A stretch of 14,727 bases of DNA from Chitinophagales bacterium (GCA_023251415.1 JAHEYX010000035.1:1-14727), one strand, 5' to 3'. Shown: positions 1 to 7,253, counted from the first letter of the stretch. Notes: a model not told the origin generated them from the letters alone. Numbers and translations: made by a program.

Positions 1-709
1 TGGTAGCAAAACCAACTTGTACATCTTGACCGAAATCTACTCTGTTCTCGCGATGAATCACTTGCCAAGCACCGTTATTAACGCGGCTTAAACAAATGAT
101 AGCCGAATTAACACGAGCAATACGCAATTGAACCGTTCCTCCACTTACAGGGCTTAAACACATATTACTCATACTGTTTGAAGTATTATTAACCATGATG
201 TGTAAACCGGCACCTGGAGAGCAAGGACCACTAGGATCACCGTAGCCAACCATTAATGAAATATAATTTTCGTGACCGGCAGTCCAACCCGGACCTCCAT
301 TGTTAAGTGTTTTTGGCAAACGTACCATGATACCCCCTAAAGAATAATGGGAATTTGACGCAATAGTACTTCCGGTGCTTCCGGATACATTTACTATAGT
401 TGTAAAAACAAAATTTCCATTCACATTTTGGTATAAATAACCACCCATACGATCTTCGTACCAAGTAGACGTTAATGGTTTCATTACCAATTTTCCGGCT
501 TGTGAAGCATTAACATCATAGTTTTGCAAATGTGATACTCCCCAACCTTCCGTTGTTCCAATATTTGACCAATTGTTTAATGCGCCACTTGTAAAGTCAT
601 CATCCACGCGTTGTGCAAATACTTGACTTACTAATAATACAAGCAAAAGAATTGAACTAAAAAGATAGAAGTTAATTGAATTGATTAAAGATCGTGTAGT
701 TTTTTTCAT
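1..709 (-). CDS. Secreted protein, N-terminal part (lectin/glucanase-like fold suspected)
   Basis: This is an open frame of 236 codons from ATG at 709 to the window edge with no stop, so the C-terminus is missing. Residues 1-32 form a signal peptide: a basic MKKTTR start, a hydrophobic stretch at about 14-30, and a likely cleavage at VFA/QR. The mature part begins RVDDDFTSGALNNWSNIG and has evenly spaced aromatic and glycine-rich strands such as WYEDRMGGYLYQNVNGNF. That style resembles concanavalin-A-like or DUF1349-type beta-sandwich domains of secreted Bacteroidota proteins, but this is fold-level resemblance only. Four cysteines lie in the mature part seen here. Such proteins often end in a type IX secretion sorting domain, which would lie outside the window. 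The function is unknown. Confidence is high for a real exported protein and low for the domain name. Confidence 0.8.
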   Translation of the reverse strand, partial: MKKTTRSLINSINFYLFSSILLLVLLVSQVFAQRVDDDFTSGALNNWSNIGTTEGWGVSHLQNYDVNASQAGKLVMKPLTSTWYEDRMGGYLYQNVNGNFVFTTIVNVSGSTGSTIASNSHYSLGGIMVRLPKTLNNGGPGWTAGHENYISLMVGYGDPSGPCSPGAGLHIMVNNTSNSMSNMCLSPVSGGTVQLRIARVNSAIICLSRVNNGAWQVIHRENRVDFGQDVQVGFAT

Positions 710-710
710 G

Positions 711-737
711 GTATTGTTGTTTTTGTTTTAACAATAC
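711..737 (-). other. Inverted repeat just upstream of the secreted-protein start codon
   Basis: GTATTGTT at 711-718 and AACAATAC at 730-737 are perfect 8-base complements around an 11-base A/T-rich spacer. In the minus-strand transcript the hairpin would end one base before the ATG of the secreted-protein gene, where it could mask ribosome entry. It is AT-rich, so it would be weak, and chance is possible in such sequence. Confidence 0.3.
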
Positions 738-798
738 AATGATACACCACTGCTTTTGAGCTCTATATCCGATCTAACCGTGAAAATTCTAAGTGCTA

Positions 799-1326
799 TT
801 ACTTATAAATTTCAATAAGGCCTTCCGGCAATTCTACGGTAATTAAACGGAGCTCATCGTCGAAAGCCTTTACTGTGGCTTCATTCGCAGGCAACAACAC
901 GCCTTTAACTTCAGGTGTGTCAAATTCAAATAACCATTGACCCGGATATTCTAACACAGCCTTTACCACCCCTATCGGTGTTTGTTTAGTGTCGACCAAT
1001 GCATATCCAATCAAATCATCGCCTAATTCCGGCAAAACGGAATGTACTTGGTTGGCGGTCATAAATACGGTAAGCCCTTGTAAAGCAGCTGCTTTTTCGC
1101 GTGTATTTATTTCATCAAATTTAATCAGGAATTTATTTTCCATGGTTGGTTTAAGACTTACAACCAGGTAAGGTAAAGCTGTTTGTTCATCTTTGCCTAT
1201 AAAAATTGACTTAGGGCTCGTTGATTTTAAACTTACGTTCTTATCCAATTGAAGGGTAAGTTCGCCAACCAATTTATGCGGGGCTAGTATACGACCTGCT
1301 TTAATTTTTTTTCTTTGAACTGCCAT
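799..1326 (-). CDS. rimM: Ribosome maturation factor RimM
   Basis: The 175-residue product has the usual RimM length and two-domain plan. An N-terminal RimM barrel spans about residues 7-92, with the family's early G-R-I-L...GELTLQ strand and the REKAAALQGLTVFM segment that closes this domain. A C-terminal PRC barrel spans about 102-172, with LIGYALVD, IGVVKAVLEYPGQW, VLLPANE and the closing LPEGLIE. RimM binds S19 in the 30S head and assists late 16S rRNA processing and small-subunit assembly in the cytoplasm. It lies 77 bases downstream of rpsP on the same strand, the classic rpsP-rimM order. A strong hairpin terminator between the two suggests rimM is made at a lower level by read-through. 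The trmD and rplS genes that often follow in proteobacteria are absent here. The ATG at 1326 is the natural start. Confidence 0.95.
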   Translation of the reverse strand: MAVQRKKIKAGRILAPHKLVGELTLQLDKNVSLKSTSPKSIFIGKDEQTALPYLVVSLKPTMENKFLIKFDEINTREKAAALQGLTVFMTANQVHSVLPELGDDLIGYALVDTKQTPIGVVKAVLEYPGQWLFEFDTPEVKGVLLPANEATVKAFDDELRLITVELPEGLIEIYK

Positions 1327-1342
1327 AGCAAATGTTATTTAT

Positions 1343-1380
1343 AAAAAAATGGTGGTTGCCGAATTCGACAACCACCATTT
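1343..1380 (-). terminator. Intrinsic terminator/attenuator between rpsP and rimM
   Basis: AAATGGTGGTTG at 1347-1358 pairs perfectly with CAACCACCATTT at 1369-1380. This 12-base-pair stem closes on a 10-base spacer that itself contains the small palindrome CGAATTCG. Read on the minus strand, the stem is followed directly by a run of seven U (complement of 1343-1349), so it points from rpsP towards rimM. No comparable U-run follows on the + strand. It lies wholly in the rpsP-rimM gap, so it should cut transcription into rimM rather than end the whole operon. Confidence 0.85.
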
Positions 1381-1403
1381 CAAATTGTTTTAATAAATTA
1401 TTA

Positions 1404-1895
1404 CTATTCTGCAGCGTTGTCGGCAGCAGGGGCTTCAGGAGCAGCTTCAGCAGGTGTTTCTTCAACAACAGCAGCTACTTCTTTTTTAACCGGTGTTTTT
1501 GCTAATTTACGAGCAGCTTCCTTCTTCTCATCGTGTGCTTGTTTTTTACTAGCAACAGCAGAAGCATGTGTTTCAAGATAAGCATTCCATTTTGCTTCCA
1601 CTTGGTCAGCAGGAACAACTCCTTTTGCTACGCCTCTTAACAAATGGCGTTTGAATAAAACACCTTTGAAAGATAAGATACGACGAGCAGTATCACTTGG
1701 TTGAGCGCCTTTTTCCATCCAATCAATAGCTTTATCAACGTTGATGTCAATAGTAGCAGGAATAGTTTGAGGATTGTAAGTCCCGATTTTTTCGATAAAG
1801 CGACCATCACGTGGATTGCGGCTATCGGTGATTACAATGTGATAAAAAGGGTTCTTCTTTCTACCATAACGTTGAAGACGGATTTTAACTGGCAT
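1404..1895 (-). CDS. rpsP: 30S ribosomal protein S16 with long acidic/alanine tail
   Basis: The N-terminus MPVKIRLQRYGRKKNPFYH, followed by VITDSRNPRDGRFIEKIGTYNP, is a textbook S16 signature. The globular S16 core ends near residue 80 (DTARRILSFKGVLFKRHLLR). A helical linker runs to about 110, then a charged tail of about 50 residues rich in Ala, Lys and Glu ends in EAPAADNAAE. The length of 163 exceeds the roughly 80-90 residues of Escherichia coli S16. Extended tails are common in Bacteroidota S16, so I take it as normal for the lineage. S16 is an early-binding assembly protein of the 30S body. The gene has its own Bacteroidota-type promoter about 50 bases upstream and is followed by a terminator before rimM. 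The start is the only sensible ATG, since the family begins MPVKIRL. Confidence 0.97.
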   Translation of the reverse strand: MPVKIRLQRYGRKKNPFYHIVITDSRNPRDGRFIEKIGTYNPQTIPATIDINVDKAIDWMEKGAQPSDTARRILSFKGVLFKRHLLRGVAKGVVPADQVEAKWNAYLETHASAVASKKQAHDEKKEAARKLAKTPVKKEVAAVVEETPAEAAPEAPAADNAAE

Positions 1896-1942
1896 AAATA
1901 AGTCGAATTATTTGGTTGCGTTGTATTTTTTTAAACGGACGG

Positions 1943-1973
1943 CAAAAGTAGCTATAACATTTGAATTACGCAA
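1943..1973 (-). promoter_or_regulatory. Bacteroidota-type promoter of rpsP
   Basis: On the minus strand TACTTTTG (1943-1950) matches the Bacteroidota -7 element TAnnTTTG at every fixed position. A TTG (1971-1973) sits 20 bases further upstream, the usual spacing for the -33 element. Transcription would begin a few bases below 1943, giving a 5' leader of about 40 bases for rpsP. Confidence 0.65.
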
Positions 1974-2036
1974 CAATAAACCGTATTTTATTTTCTTTTT
2001 TTTCAAAAATTTCTTGTCTTTTAGAACCAAAATCGG

Positions 2037-3539
2037 CTAGCGCATTGCCTTTCGTTTAGTCCAAGCACTCGTAGTAACTGCGCTCGATGATGTCACAGCA
2101 CCGGTAGTGCTTACTTTTTTATTTTCAAACAAATAGGCCCCTAACAAAGCGGCAATTTCAGCTTCATTCGGTTCTGCATGTACTAATAGTTCCGGTTGAA
2201 AATACTTGCCAATAAAGCCGGTATTGATATCCCCCTTTTGAAACGCTTCGTGTTGCATAACCCACTTTCCAAACGACAAAGTGGTTTGAATGCCGGTAAT
2301 TTGGTATTCATCAATGGCGCGAATCATGCGTGCAATAGCTTCTGCCCGTGTTGGTGCATGCACAATTAATTTGGCGATCATGGGATCATAATAAATCGGT
2401 ATAGCCATTCCCTCTTCATAGGCATCGTCTACTCTAACCCCTGTTCCATTCGGCTTGCGATAGGTTTGCAAGGTACCAATGTCCGGTAAGAAATTATTCA
2501 TAGGATCTTCAGCACAAACCCGCAATTCAATGGCATGTCCATTAATGGCTAAATCGGCTTGGGTGTAGCTTAAAACCTCATTTTGCGCTACCTTGATTTG
2601 CTCAGCTACTAAATCCAATCCGGCAATGATTTCTGTTACCGGATGCTCAACTTGCAAACGTGTATTCATTTCTAAAAAATAGAAATTAAGCGCTTCGTCT
2701 ACCAAAAACTCTACCGTTCCTGCTCCACTGTACTTGCAAGCTAGTGCAATTCGAACCGCACATTCTCCCATGGCCTTCCGAATTTCCGGCGTTAAACATG
2801 CGGAAGGTGCTTCTTCTACTAGCTTCTGGTGGCGTCGTTGTATACTGCATTCACGTTCAAATAAATAAACACAGTTACCATGATTATCCGCCATAAGTTG
2901 TATCTCAATGTGACGGGGTGCAGCCACATACTTTTCTATAAAAACACTGGAATCACCAAATGCACTTTTAGCTTCACTTTGAGCCATTTGCACTTGTTCC
3001 ATAAACTCTTCGGCACGATTTACTACGCGCATTCCTTTACCACCTCCACCTGCTGAAGCCTTAATTAATACCGGATAACCAATTTTATCGGCTATGGACT
3101 TAGCTTCTTCAACAGATTTAATGGCTTGTTCGGTGCCCGGAACAAGCGGAATATGGTGCTTTTTGGCCATTTCCTTGGCAGCAATTTTACTGCCCATCGA
3201 TTCAATGGAAAACGCTGAAGGTCCAATAAAAATCAAACCTTCATCGGTAACTGCTTTTGAAAAGCCTGCATTTTCGCTCAAAAATCCATACCCGGGATGA
3301 ATAGCATCAACATGCAGTTCTTTAGCCACTGCTATTATTTTATCGCCCAATAAATACGATTGATTACTTGGGGCCGGACCAATACAAATGGCTTCGTCAG
3401 CATACCGAACATGAAGCGCCTCACGATCAGCTTCGGAATATACCGCCACTGTTTTTATGCCTCGTTCGCGTGCAGTTCGCATTACACGTATTGCTATTTC
3501 ACCACGATTCGCTACCAGTATTTTCTTTATGGATTTCAT
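2037..3539 (-). CDS. Biotin carboxylase subunit of an acyl-CoA carboxylase
   Basis: The 500-residue cytosolic enzyme performs ATP-dependent carboxylation of biotin on a separate carrier protein. The biotin-carboxylase N-terminal domain begins KKILVANRGEIAIRVMRTARE (residues 6-26) and has HPGYGFLSEN (81-90). The ATP-grasp domain has the glycine-rich loop ASAGGGGKGMR (161-171), RECSIQRRHQKLVEEAPS (229-246) and the active-site segment EMNTRLQVEHPV (290-301; E290, R294 and E298 correspond to the catalytic residues). The C-terminal domain has INGHAIELRVCAEDP (332-346). The final 50 residues, after the family core, are a low-complexity Ser/Thr stretch ending in basic residues. No biotinyl (AMKM) or carboxyltransferase domain is present, so partners must be encoded elsewhere. 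It is divergent from an HMG-CoA lyase gene, which suggests methylcrotonyl-CoA (leucine breakdown) as substrate. Acetyl-CoA or propionyl-CoA are also possible, so no symbol is given. Confidence 0.9.
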   Translation of the reverse strand: MKSIKKILVANRGEIAIRVMRTARERGIKTVAVYSEADREALHVRYADEAICIGPAPSNQSYLLGDKIIAVAKELHVDAIHPGYGFLSENAGFSKAVTDEGLIFIGPSAFSIESMGSKIAAKEMAKKHHIPLVPGTEQAIKSVEEAKSIADKIGYPVLIKASAGGGGKGMRVVNRAEEFMEQVQMAQSEAKSAFGDSSVFIEKYVAAPRHIEIQLMADNHGNCVYLFERECSIQRRHQKLVEEAPSACLTPEIRKAMGECAVRIALACKYSGAGTVEFLVDEALNFYFLEMNTRLQVEHPVTEIIAGLDLVAEQIKVAQNEVLSYTQADLAINGHAIELRVCAEDPMNNFLPDIGTLQTYRKPNGTGVRVDDAYEEGMAIPIYYDPMIAKLIVHAPTRAEAIARMIRAIDEYQITGIQTTLSFGKWVMQHEAFQKGDINTGFIGKYFQPELLVHAEPNEAEIAALLGAYLFENKKVSTTGAVTSSSAVTTSAWTKRKAMR

Positions 3540-3658
3540 GTGTATAAAATTGGAGGGCTAAAATAGAAAAGGTACTGCACTATACCGCTATTTTTTAAAA
3601 TATTTATAAATACCCGTCAGAATCAAATTTTTGACTTTATTAACTCCCTCCTTTCTGC

Positions 3659-3666
3659 TACTTTTA
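3659..3666 (+). promoter_or_regulatory. Possible -7 element for the HMG-CoA lyase unit, very close to the ATG
   Basis: TACTTTTA matches TAnnTTTG except for the last base and ends four bases before the ATG at 3671. If it is a real -7 element, the transcript would start at or within a few bases of the ATG and be leaderless or nearly so. An upstream TTTTTGAC (about 3628-3635) could be the -33 box, but its spacing (about 25) is longer than usual. Confidence 0.35.
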
Positions 3667-3670
3667 CAGC

Positions 3671-4516
3671 ATGATTAAAATAATTGAATGTCCCCGTGAT
3701 GCGATGCAAGGTTGGGAACACTTCATTCCGACCGAAAAAAAAATCGAATATCTAAATGCCTTATTGGAAGTCGGATTTGACACCCTCGATTTTGGCAGCT
3801 TTGTTTCCGCTAAAGCAATTCCTCAATTAGCAGATACCGAGCAGGTACTTCAGCAATTGAATCCAAATTCATCCACTAAACTTTTAGCAATCGTCGCTAA
3901 TATTCGTGGCGTTGAAAAAGCCTGTATCTTTGACCAAATTCGTTACATTGGATTTCCATTTTCGATATCTCCAACTTTTCAATTACGTAACACCAATTCA
4001 ACCATAGCGGATTCTTTAATTACTGTTGCTAGTTTGCAAGAACTTTGTGTAAAGCATAATAAAGAAGCGGTTATCTATATCTCAATGGGCTTTGGTAATC
4101 CTTATGGTGATGCCTATACGCCGGCACTTGTTGCCGAATGGGTCGAAAAGATTGCTTCTTACGGTATCAAAATTATTTCTTTATCCGATACGATAGGCTG
4201 CAGCACACCAACCAATATTGATTTTTTATTCAAAACGCTTATCCCTGCTTTTCCATCCATTGAATTTGGTGCGCATTTACACACTACACCTGACACTTGG
4301 GAAGAAAAAATTGAAGCAGCCATACAAGCTGGTTGTAGGCGATTTGATGGAGCGCTTAAAGGTTTTGGAGGCTGTCCAATGGCTGCCGATCAATTAACAG
4401 GCAATATGCCTACTGAAAAAATGTTAGACTATTTCAAACAAAAGCAATACAACACCGGTATAAATGAACTCGCTTTACAAAACTGTTTACTACAGGCTCA
4501 ACAATTATTTATTTAA
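3671..4516 (+). CDS. Hydroxymethylglutaryl-CoA lyase
   Basis: The 281-residue protein is an HMGL-type TIM barrel that splits HMG-CoA into acetoacetate and acetyl-CoA, the last step of leucine degradation. Family catalytic positions are visible: R9-D10 in IIECPRDAMQ (RDGLQ in the animal enzyme), metal-binding histidines H202 and H204 in GAHLHTT, the catalytic-loop cysteine C235 in GFGGCPMA, and N245 in TGNMPTEKM. FDTLDFGSFVS (36-46) is the usual second barrel strand. It has no signal peptide, so it is cytosolic. The length is close to but slightly shorter than bacterial MvaB proteins (about 300). It opens a five-gene + strand run and is divergent from a biotin carboxylase, which together suggest leucine/isovalerate catabolism. 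The sequence clearly belongs to the lyase rather than to isopropylmalate or homocitrate synthases. Other aldol-type acyl-CoA lyase substrates cannot be excluded. Confidence 0.9.
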   Translation: MIKIIECPRDAMQGWEHFIPTEKKIEYLNALLEVGFDTLDFGSFVSAKAIPQLADTEQVLQQLNPNSSTKLLAIVANIRGVEKACIFDQIRYIGFPFSISPTFQLRNTNSTIADSLITVASLQELCVKHNKEAVIYISMGFGNPYGDAYTPALVAEWVEKIASYGIKIISLSDTIGCSTPTNIDFLFKTLIPAFPSIEFGAHLHTTPDTWEEKIEAAIQAGCRRFDGALKGFGGCPMAADQLTGNMPTEKMLDYFKQKQYNTGINELALQNCLLQAQQLFI

Positions 4517-4536
4517 TCGGTAAAACTCAAACAACA

Positions 4537-5463
4537 ATGTCAAAAATAGGAATAGCAATACATGGAGGAGCCGGCACCATTGCCAAAAATTTACTTACAC
4601 CTGAAAAAGAAAAAGCATATCGTGATGCCTTGTTAACTGCAATTCAACAAGGGGAAGCTATTTTAACCAAAGGAGGGAGCAGCTTAGATGCTGTTGAAGC
4701 CAGTATTCAAGCACTGGAAAATTGCCCTTTGTTTAATGCCGGTAAGGGCGCAGTATTCAATGCAGCAGGTAGCCATGAGTTGGATGCTTCGATTATGTGC
4801 GGACATACTAAAATGGCCGGAGCAATTGGCAATGCAACCGGAATAAAAAATCCAATTTCACTTGCACGATTGGTAATGGAAAAAACAGAACATGTTTACT
4901 TAAGTGGCCCCGGTGCCAACGCTTTTGCTGAAAAAATGCAAGTTGAACTAATGGATGAATCCTACTTTTATGATGAGTTTCGTTATCAACAATGGCAACA
5001 AGCTTTAGCTGAAGGTCGCGTACAGCTTGATCATGCCGGCCTTGATGAAAAAAAATTTGGAACGGTAGGAGCAGTTGCTTTAGATAAGAATGGTTATTTA
5101 GCAGCCGGAACCAGCACCGGAGGAATGACCAACAAACAATTTGGGCGTGTAGGTGACAGTCCGATAATTGGAGCCGGCACTTATGCGAATGATACTACTT
5201 GTGCACTTAGCTGTACCGGTCATGGCGAATATTTTATTCGTGCCGTTGTGGCTTATGATATCCATTGCCTAATGGCTTATAAAGGTTTATCACTTGCTGC
5301 CGCTTGTGATGAAGTGGTTAAAAATAAATTGGTTAATCAAGGAGGGGAAGGTGGGGTTATAGGAATGGATCAAACCGGTAATGCCGTACTTTGTTTTAAC
5401 ACCGAAGGTATGTATCGCGCTTGGTTAACTCCCGATGGTATTTTACAAACTGCAATAAATTAA
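4537..5463 (+). CDS. Isoaspartyl peptidase / L-asparaginase (plant-type, Ntn hydrolase)
   Basis: The 308-residue precursor is an N-terminal-nucleophile hydrolase of the EcAIII (IaaA) type. It self-cleaves before a threonine, and the alpha and beta chains then hydrolyse beta-aspartyl dipeptides and asparagine. The expected nucleophile is T176 in KFGTVGAVALD (173-183). Typical flanking motifs are AIHGGAGTI (7-15), GKGAVFNAAGSHELDASIM (69-87), GTSTGGMTNK (191-200) with RVGDSPIIGAGTYAND (204-219), and the oxyanion segment CTGHGEYFIR (226-235). The alpha chain would be about 175 residues and the beta chain about 133, normal for the family. No signal peptide is seen, unlike some secreted Bacteroidota aspartylglucosaminidases, so a cytosolic role in recycling isoaspartyl peptides is more likely. 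It starts 20 bases after the HMG-CoA lyase stop and is probably co-transcribed with it. Confidence 0.94.
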   Translation: MSKIGIAIHGGAGTIAKNLLTPEKEKAYRDALLTAIQQGEAILTKGGSSLDAVEASIQALENCPLFNAGKGAVFNAAGSHELDASIMCGHTKMAGAIGNATGIKNPISLARLVMEKTEHVYLSGPGANAFAEKMQVELMDESYFYDEFRYQQWQQALAEGRVQLDHAGLDEKKFGTVGAVALDKNGYLAAGTSTGGMTNKQFGRVGDSPIIGAGTYANDTTCALSCTGHGEYFIRAVVAYDIHCLMAYKGLSLAAACDEVVKNKLVNQGGEGGVIGMDQTGNAVLCFNTEGMYRAWLTPDGILQTAIN

Positions 5464-5506
5464 TTACCGCTCTCATCTTAAAACATACTATTTTCGCCGT
5501 TACCAA

Positions 5507-6241
5507 ATGAAACTAATAAAAAATATCCCAAATGCCATCACACTGCTAAATTTAAGTTGCGGAGTGTATGCCATAGTCATGTTATTCGGTCAAAAAGTTC
5601 AAATTGCTTGTCTACTGATTTGGGTTGCAGCCATCCTAGATTTTTTGGACGGCTTTACTGCTAAGCTTTTACATGCCCACAGTGAAATCGGTAAACAATT
5701 GGATGCATTAGCCGACATGGTCACGTTTGGAGTAGCCCCCGGATTACTGTTGTATCAATTGATTGCCTTCTCGTGTCATTATCAGGCTGACGCACTTGTA
5801 ATTTCCGAAACACGCTATTTGCCGGCTTTCTTTGTGATTATTGCTGCCGCCGTGCGACTTGGTCGTTTCAATATTTCACCTGTAATTCCGGGCCAGTTCA
5901 GTGGTTTGGCAACGCCTGCTATGGGTTGTTTTGTTGCTTCTTTACCGTTAATTGCATTTATGAATAACACTTCAATTAATGCCTTTTTGCTAAACACTTA
6001 CGTGCTTTACGGTTTAGTTTTGCTCTTAAGTTTTTTGATGGTTTCGGAATTGCCTTTACTTAATTTTAAACCTGAAAAGTGGGTTGTCAAAGGCAATGAA
6101 ATGCGTATAGTTTTGATTGTAATTGCGCTTCCTGCTATTATCCTATTCAAGTATGCTGCCGGTCCAATTATTTTTGCAGCGTATTTACTATTATCCTTTA
6201 TTGAATTTAGTTTTCTTCGTAAAACCAAATCAACCAATTGA
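5507..6241 (+). CDS. pssA: CDP-diacylglycerol--serine O-phosphatidyltransferase
   Basis: The integral membrane enzyme transfers phosphatidyl from CDP-diacylglycerol to serine, giving phosphatidylserine, the precursor of phosphatidylethanolamine. The start KNIPNAITLLNLSCGVYAIV is typical of PssA. The CDP-alcohol phosphotransferase signature runs from D45 to D70 with D45, D48-G49, A52, G62, D66 and D70 all present, followed by MVTFGVAPG. At position 53 it has Lys where the signature usually has Arg (DGxxAR). Hydrophobic segments lie at about 10-28, 31-50, 72-90, 101-118, 126-145, 157-178, 192-211 and 214-232. The length of 244 is normal for the Gram-positive/Bacteroidota subclass. It begins 43 bases after the asparaginase gene. 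TATTTTCG at 5489-5496 resembles a -7 box, so it may have its own promoter within the run. Confidence 0.93.
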   Translation: MKLIKNIPNAITLLNLSCGVYAIVMLFGQKVQIACLLIWVAAILDFLDGFTAKLLHAHSEIGKQLDALADMVTFGVAPGLLLYQLIAFSCHYQADALVISETRYLPAFFVIIAAAVRLGRFNISPVIPGQFSGLATPAMGCFVASLPLIAFMNNTSINAFLLNTYVLYGLVLLLSFLMVSELPLLNFKPEKWVVKGNEMRIVLIVIALPAIILFKYAAGPIIFAAYLLLSFIEFSFLRKTKSTN

Positions 6242-6276
6242 ACAACATCTACTAAAATTTATAATACTAATTAGCC

Positions 6277-6528
6277 ATGAAATTTATTGCAGACATTAAA
6301 GTGATGCCGCTTAAAGAACTTCTCGATCCACAAGGAAAAGCAGTTATGGGTGGATTAAAAAATTTACAATTCAATTCGTTCAAAAACATACGCATTGGAA
6401 AACACATCCAAATGGAAGTGGAAGCCAATTCAGCTCCTGAAGCTAGTGCGCAAGTTCAGGCTGCTTGTAAAAAATTATTGGCTAATCCGGTGATGGAATA
6501 TTTTGAGTTCAGCCTTTCTGCTGTTTAA
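6277..6528 (+). CDS. purS: Phosphoribosylformylglycinamidine synthase subunit PurS
   Basis: The 83-residue product is the usual PurS length. It shows the family core DPQGKAVMGGLKNLQF (17-32), then FKNIRIGKHIQMEVEA (35-50), and ends in VMEYFEFSLSAV, matching the alpha/beta PurS fold. PurS bridges PurQ (glutaminase) and PurL (synthetase) in the small-type FGAM synthase of purine biosynthesis. It implies that this organism uses the three-subunit enzyme rather than a single large PurL. No purL, purQ or purC is next to it. It sits 35 bases after pssA and 9 bases before rsmI, so co-transcription with those is likely though not functionally obvious. Confidence 0.9.
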   Translation: MKFIADIKVMPLKELLDPQGKAVMGGLKNLQFNSFKNIRIGKHIQMEVEANSAPEASAQVQAACKKLLANPVMEYFEFSLSAV

Positions 6529-6537
6529 TTCCACTGC

Positions 6538-7233
6538 ATGAAATTAAGCATAGTCCCTACGCCAATTGGTAATTTGGATGACATCACGCTACGAGCTATT
6601 AAGGTTTTGCAAGCGTGTGATGCCATTCTTTGTGAAGACACACGCGTTAGTGGACGCCTATTGCAACACCTGCAAATACAAAAGCCATTAATCGCATACC
6701 ACCAACATAATGAGCATTTAGTTAGCGACCGTATAACTGCCCGTTTATTAGCCGGTGAACGATTAGCTTTGGTGAGCGATGCCGGTACGCCCGGAATCAG
6801 TGATGCTGCTTTTTTCTTAGTTCGAAAATGCGTTGAAAATAATATTCCGGTCGATTGCTTGCCCGGAGCAACAGCCTTTGTTCCGGCTTTAGTGAACTCC
6901 GGCTTCCCTACTAACCGATTTTGTTTTGAAGGCTTTTTTCCGCACAAAAAAGGTCGTCAAACACGTTTGAAACTACTAGCAGCAGAAGAACGAACTATCG
7001 TATTGTATGAATCGCCTCATCGTTTGATTAAATGCTTGGAAGAAATAAAAACTTTTTTAGGCGAAAACCGCCGCGTTAGTGTAAGTCGTGAATTAACGAA
7101 ATTCTATGAAGAAACGGTAAGAGGTAAAGTAAGTGAGGTTATCATGCATTATACGCAAAAACCTGCCAAAGGCGAATTAGTAATAATTGTAGAAGGAGCC
7201 TCGGATGAATTGTCAGAAGATATAGACAGCTAA
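6538..7233 (+). CDS. rsmI: 16S rRNA 2'-O-ribose C1402 methyltransferase RsmI
   Basis: This is an S-adenosylmethionine-dependent tetrapyrrole-methylase-fold enzyme that methylates the ribose of C1402 in the 30S decoding centre. All family blocks are in order: PTPIGNLDDITLRA (7-20), LCEDTRVSGRLL (31-42), YHQHNE (54-59), LVSDAGTPGISD (78-89), CLPGATAFVPALVNSGFPTNRFCFEGF (107-133, of which LPGA binds the cofactor region) and VLYESPHRL (155-163). The length of 231 is shorter than Escherichia coli RsmI (about 286) because the C-terminal extension is missing, a form I believe is common in this phylum. The ATG is 9 bases after the purS stop. The gene is last in its + strand run and meets the ribosomal-protein cluster head-on across a hairpin at 7257-7291. 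Confidence 0.94.
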   Translation: MKLSIVPTPIGNLDDITLRAIKVLQACDAILCEDTRVSGRLLQHLQIQKPLIAYHQHNEHLVSDRITARLLAGERLALVSDAGTPGISDAAFFLVRKCVENNIPVDCLPGATAFVPALVNSGFPTNRFCFEGFFPHKKGRQTRLKLLAAEERTIVLYESPHRLIKCLEEIKTFLGENRRVSVSRELTKFYEETVRGKVSEVIMHYTQKPAKGELVIIVEGASDELSEDIDS

Positions 7234-7253
7234 AAGTAGATGTTGTTGAAACT

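Noticed and set aside
6525..6947. 140-codon open frame on the minus strand opposite rsmI
   Set aside because: It is fully antisense to a clear rsmI gene, its Cys/Arg-rich composition is unlike its neighbours, and it shows no family motif.
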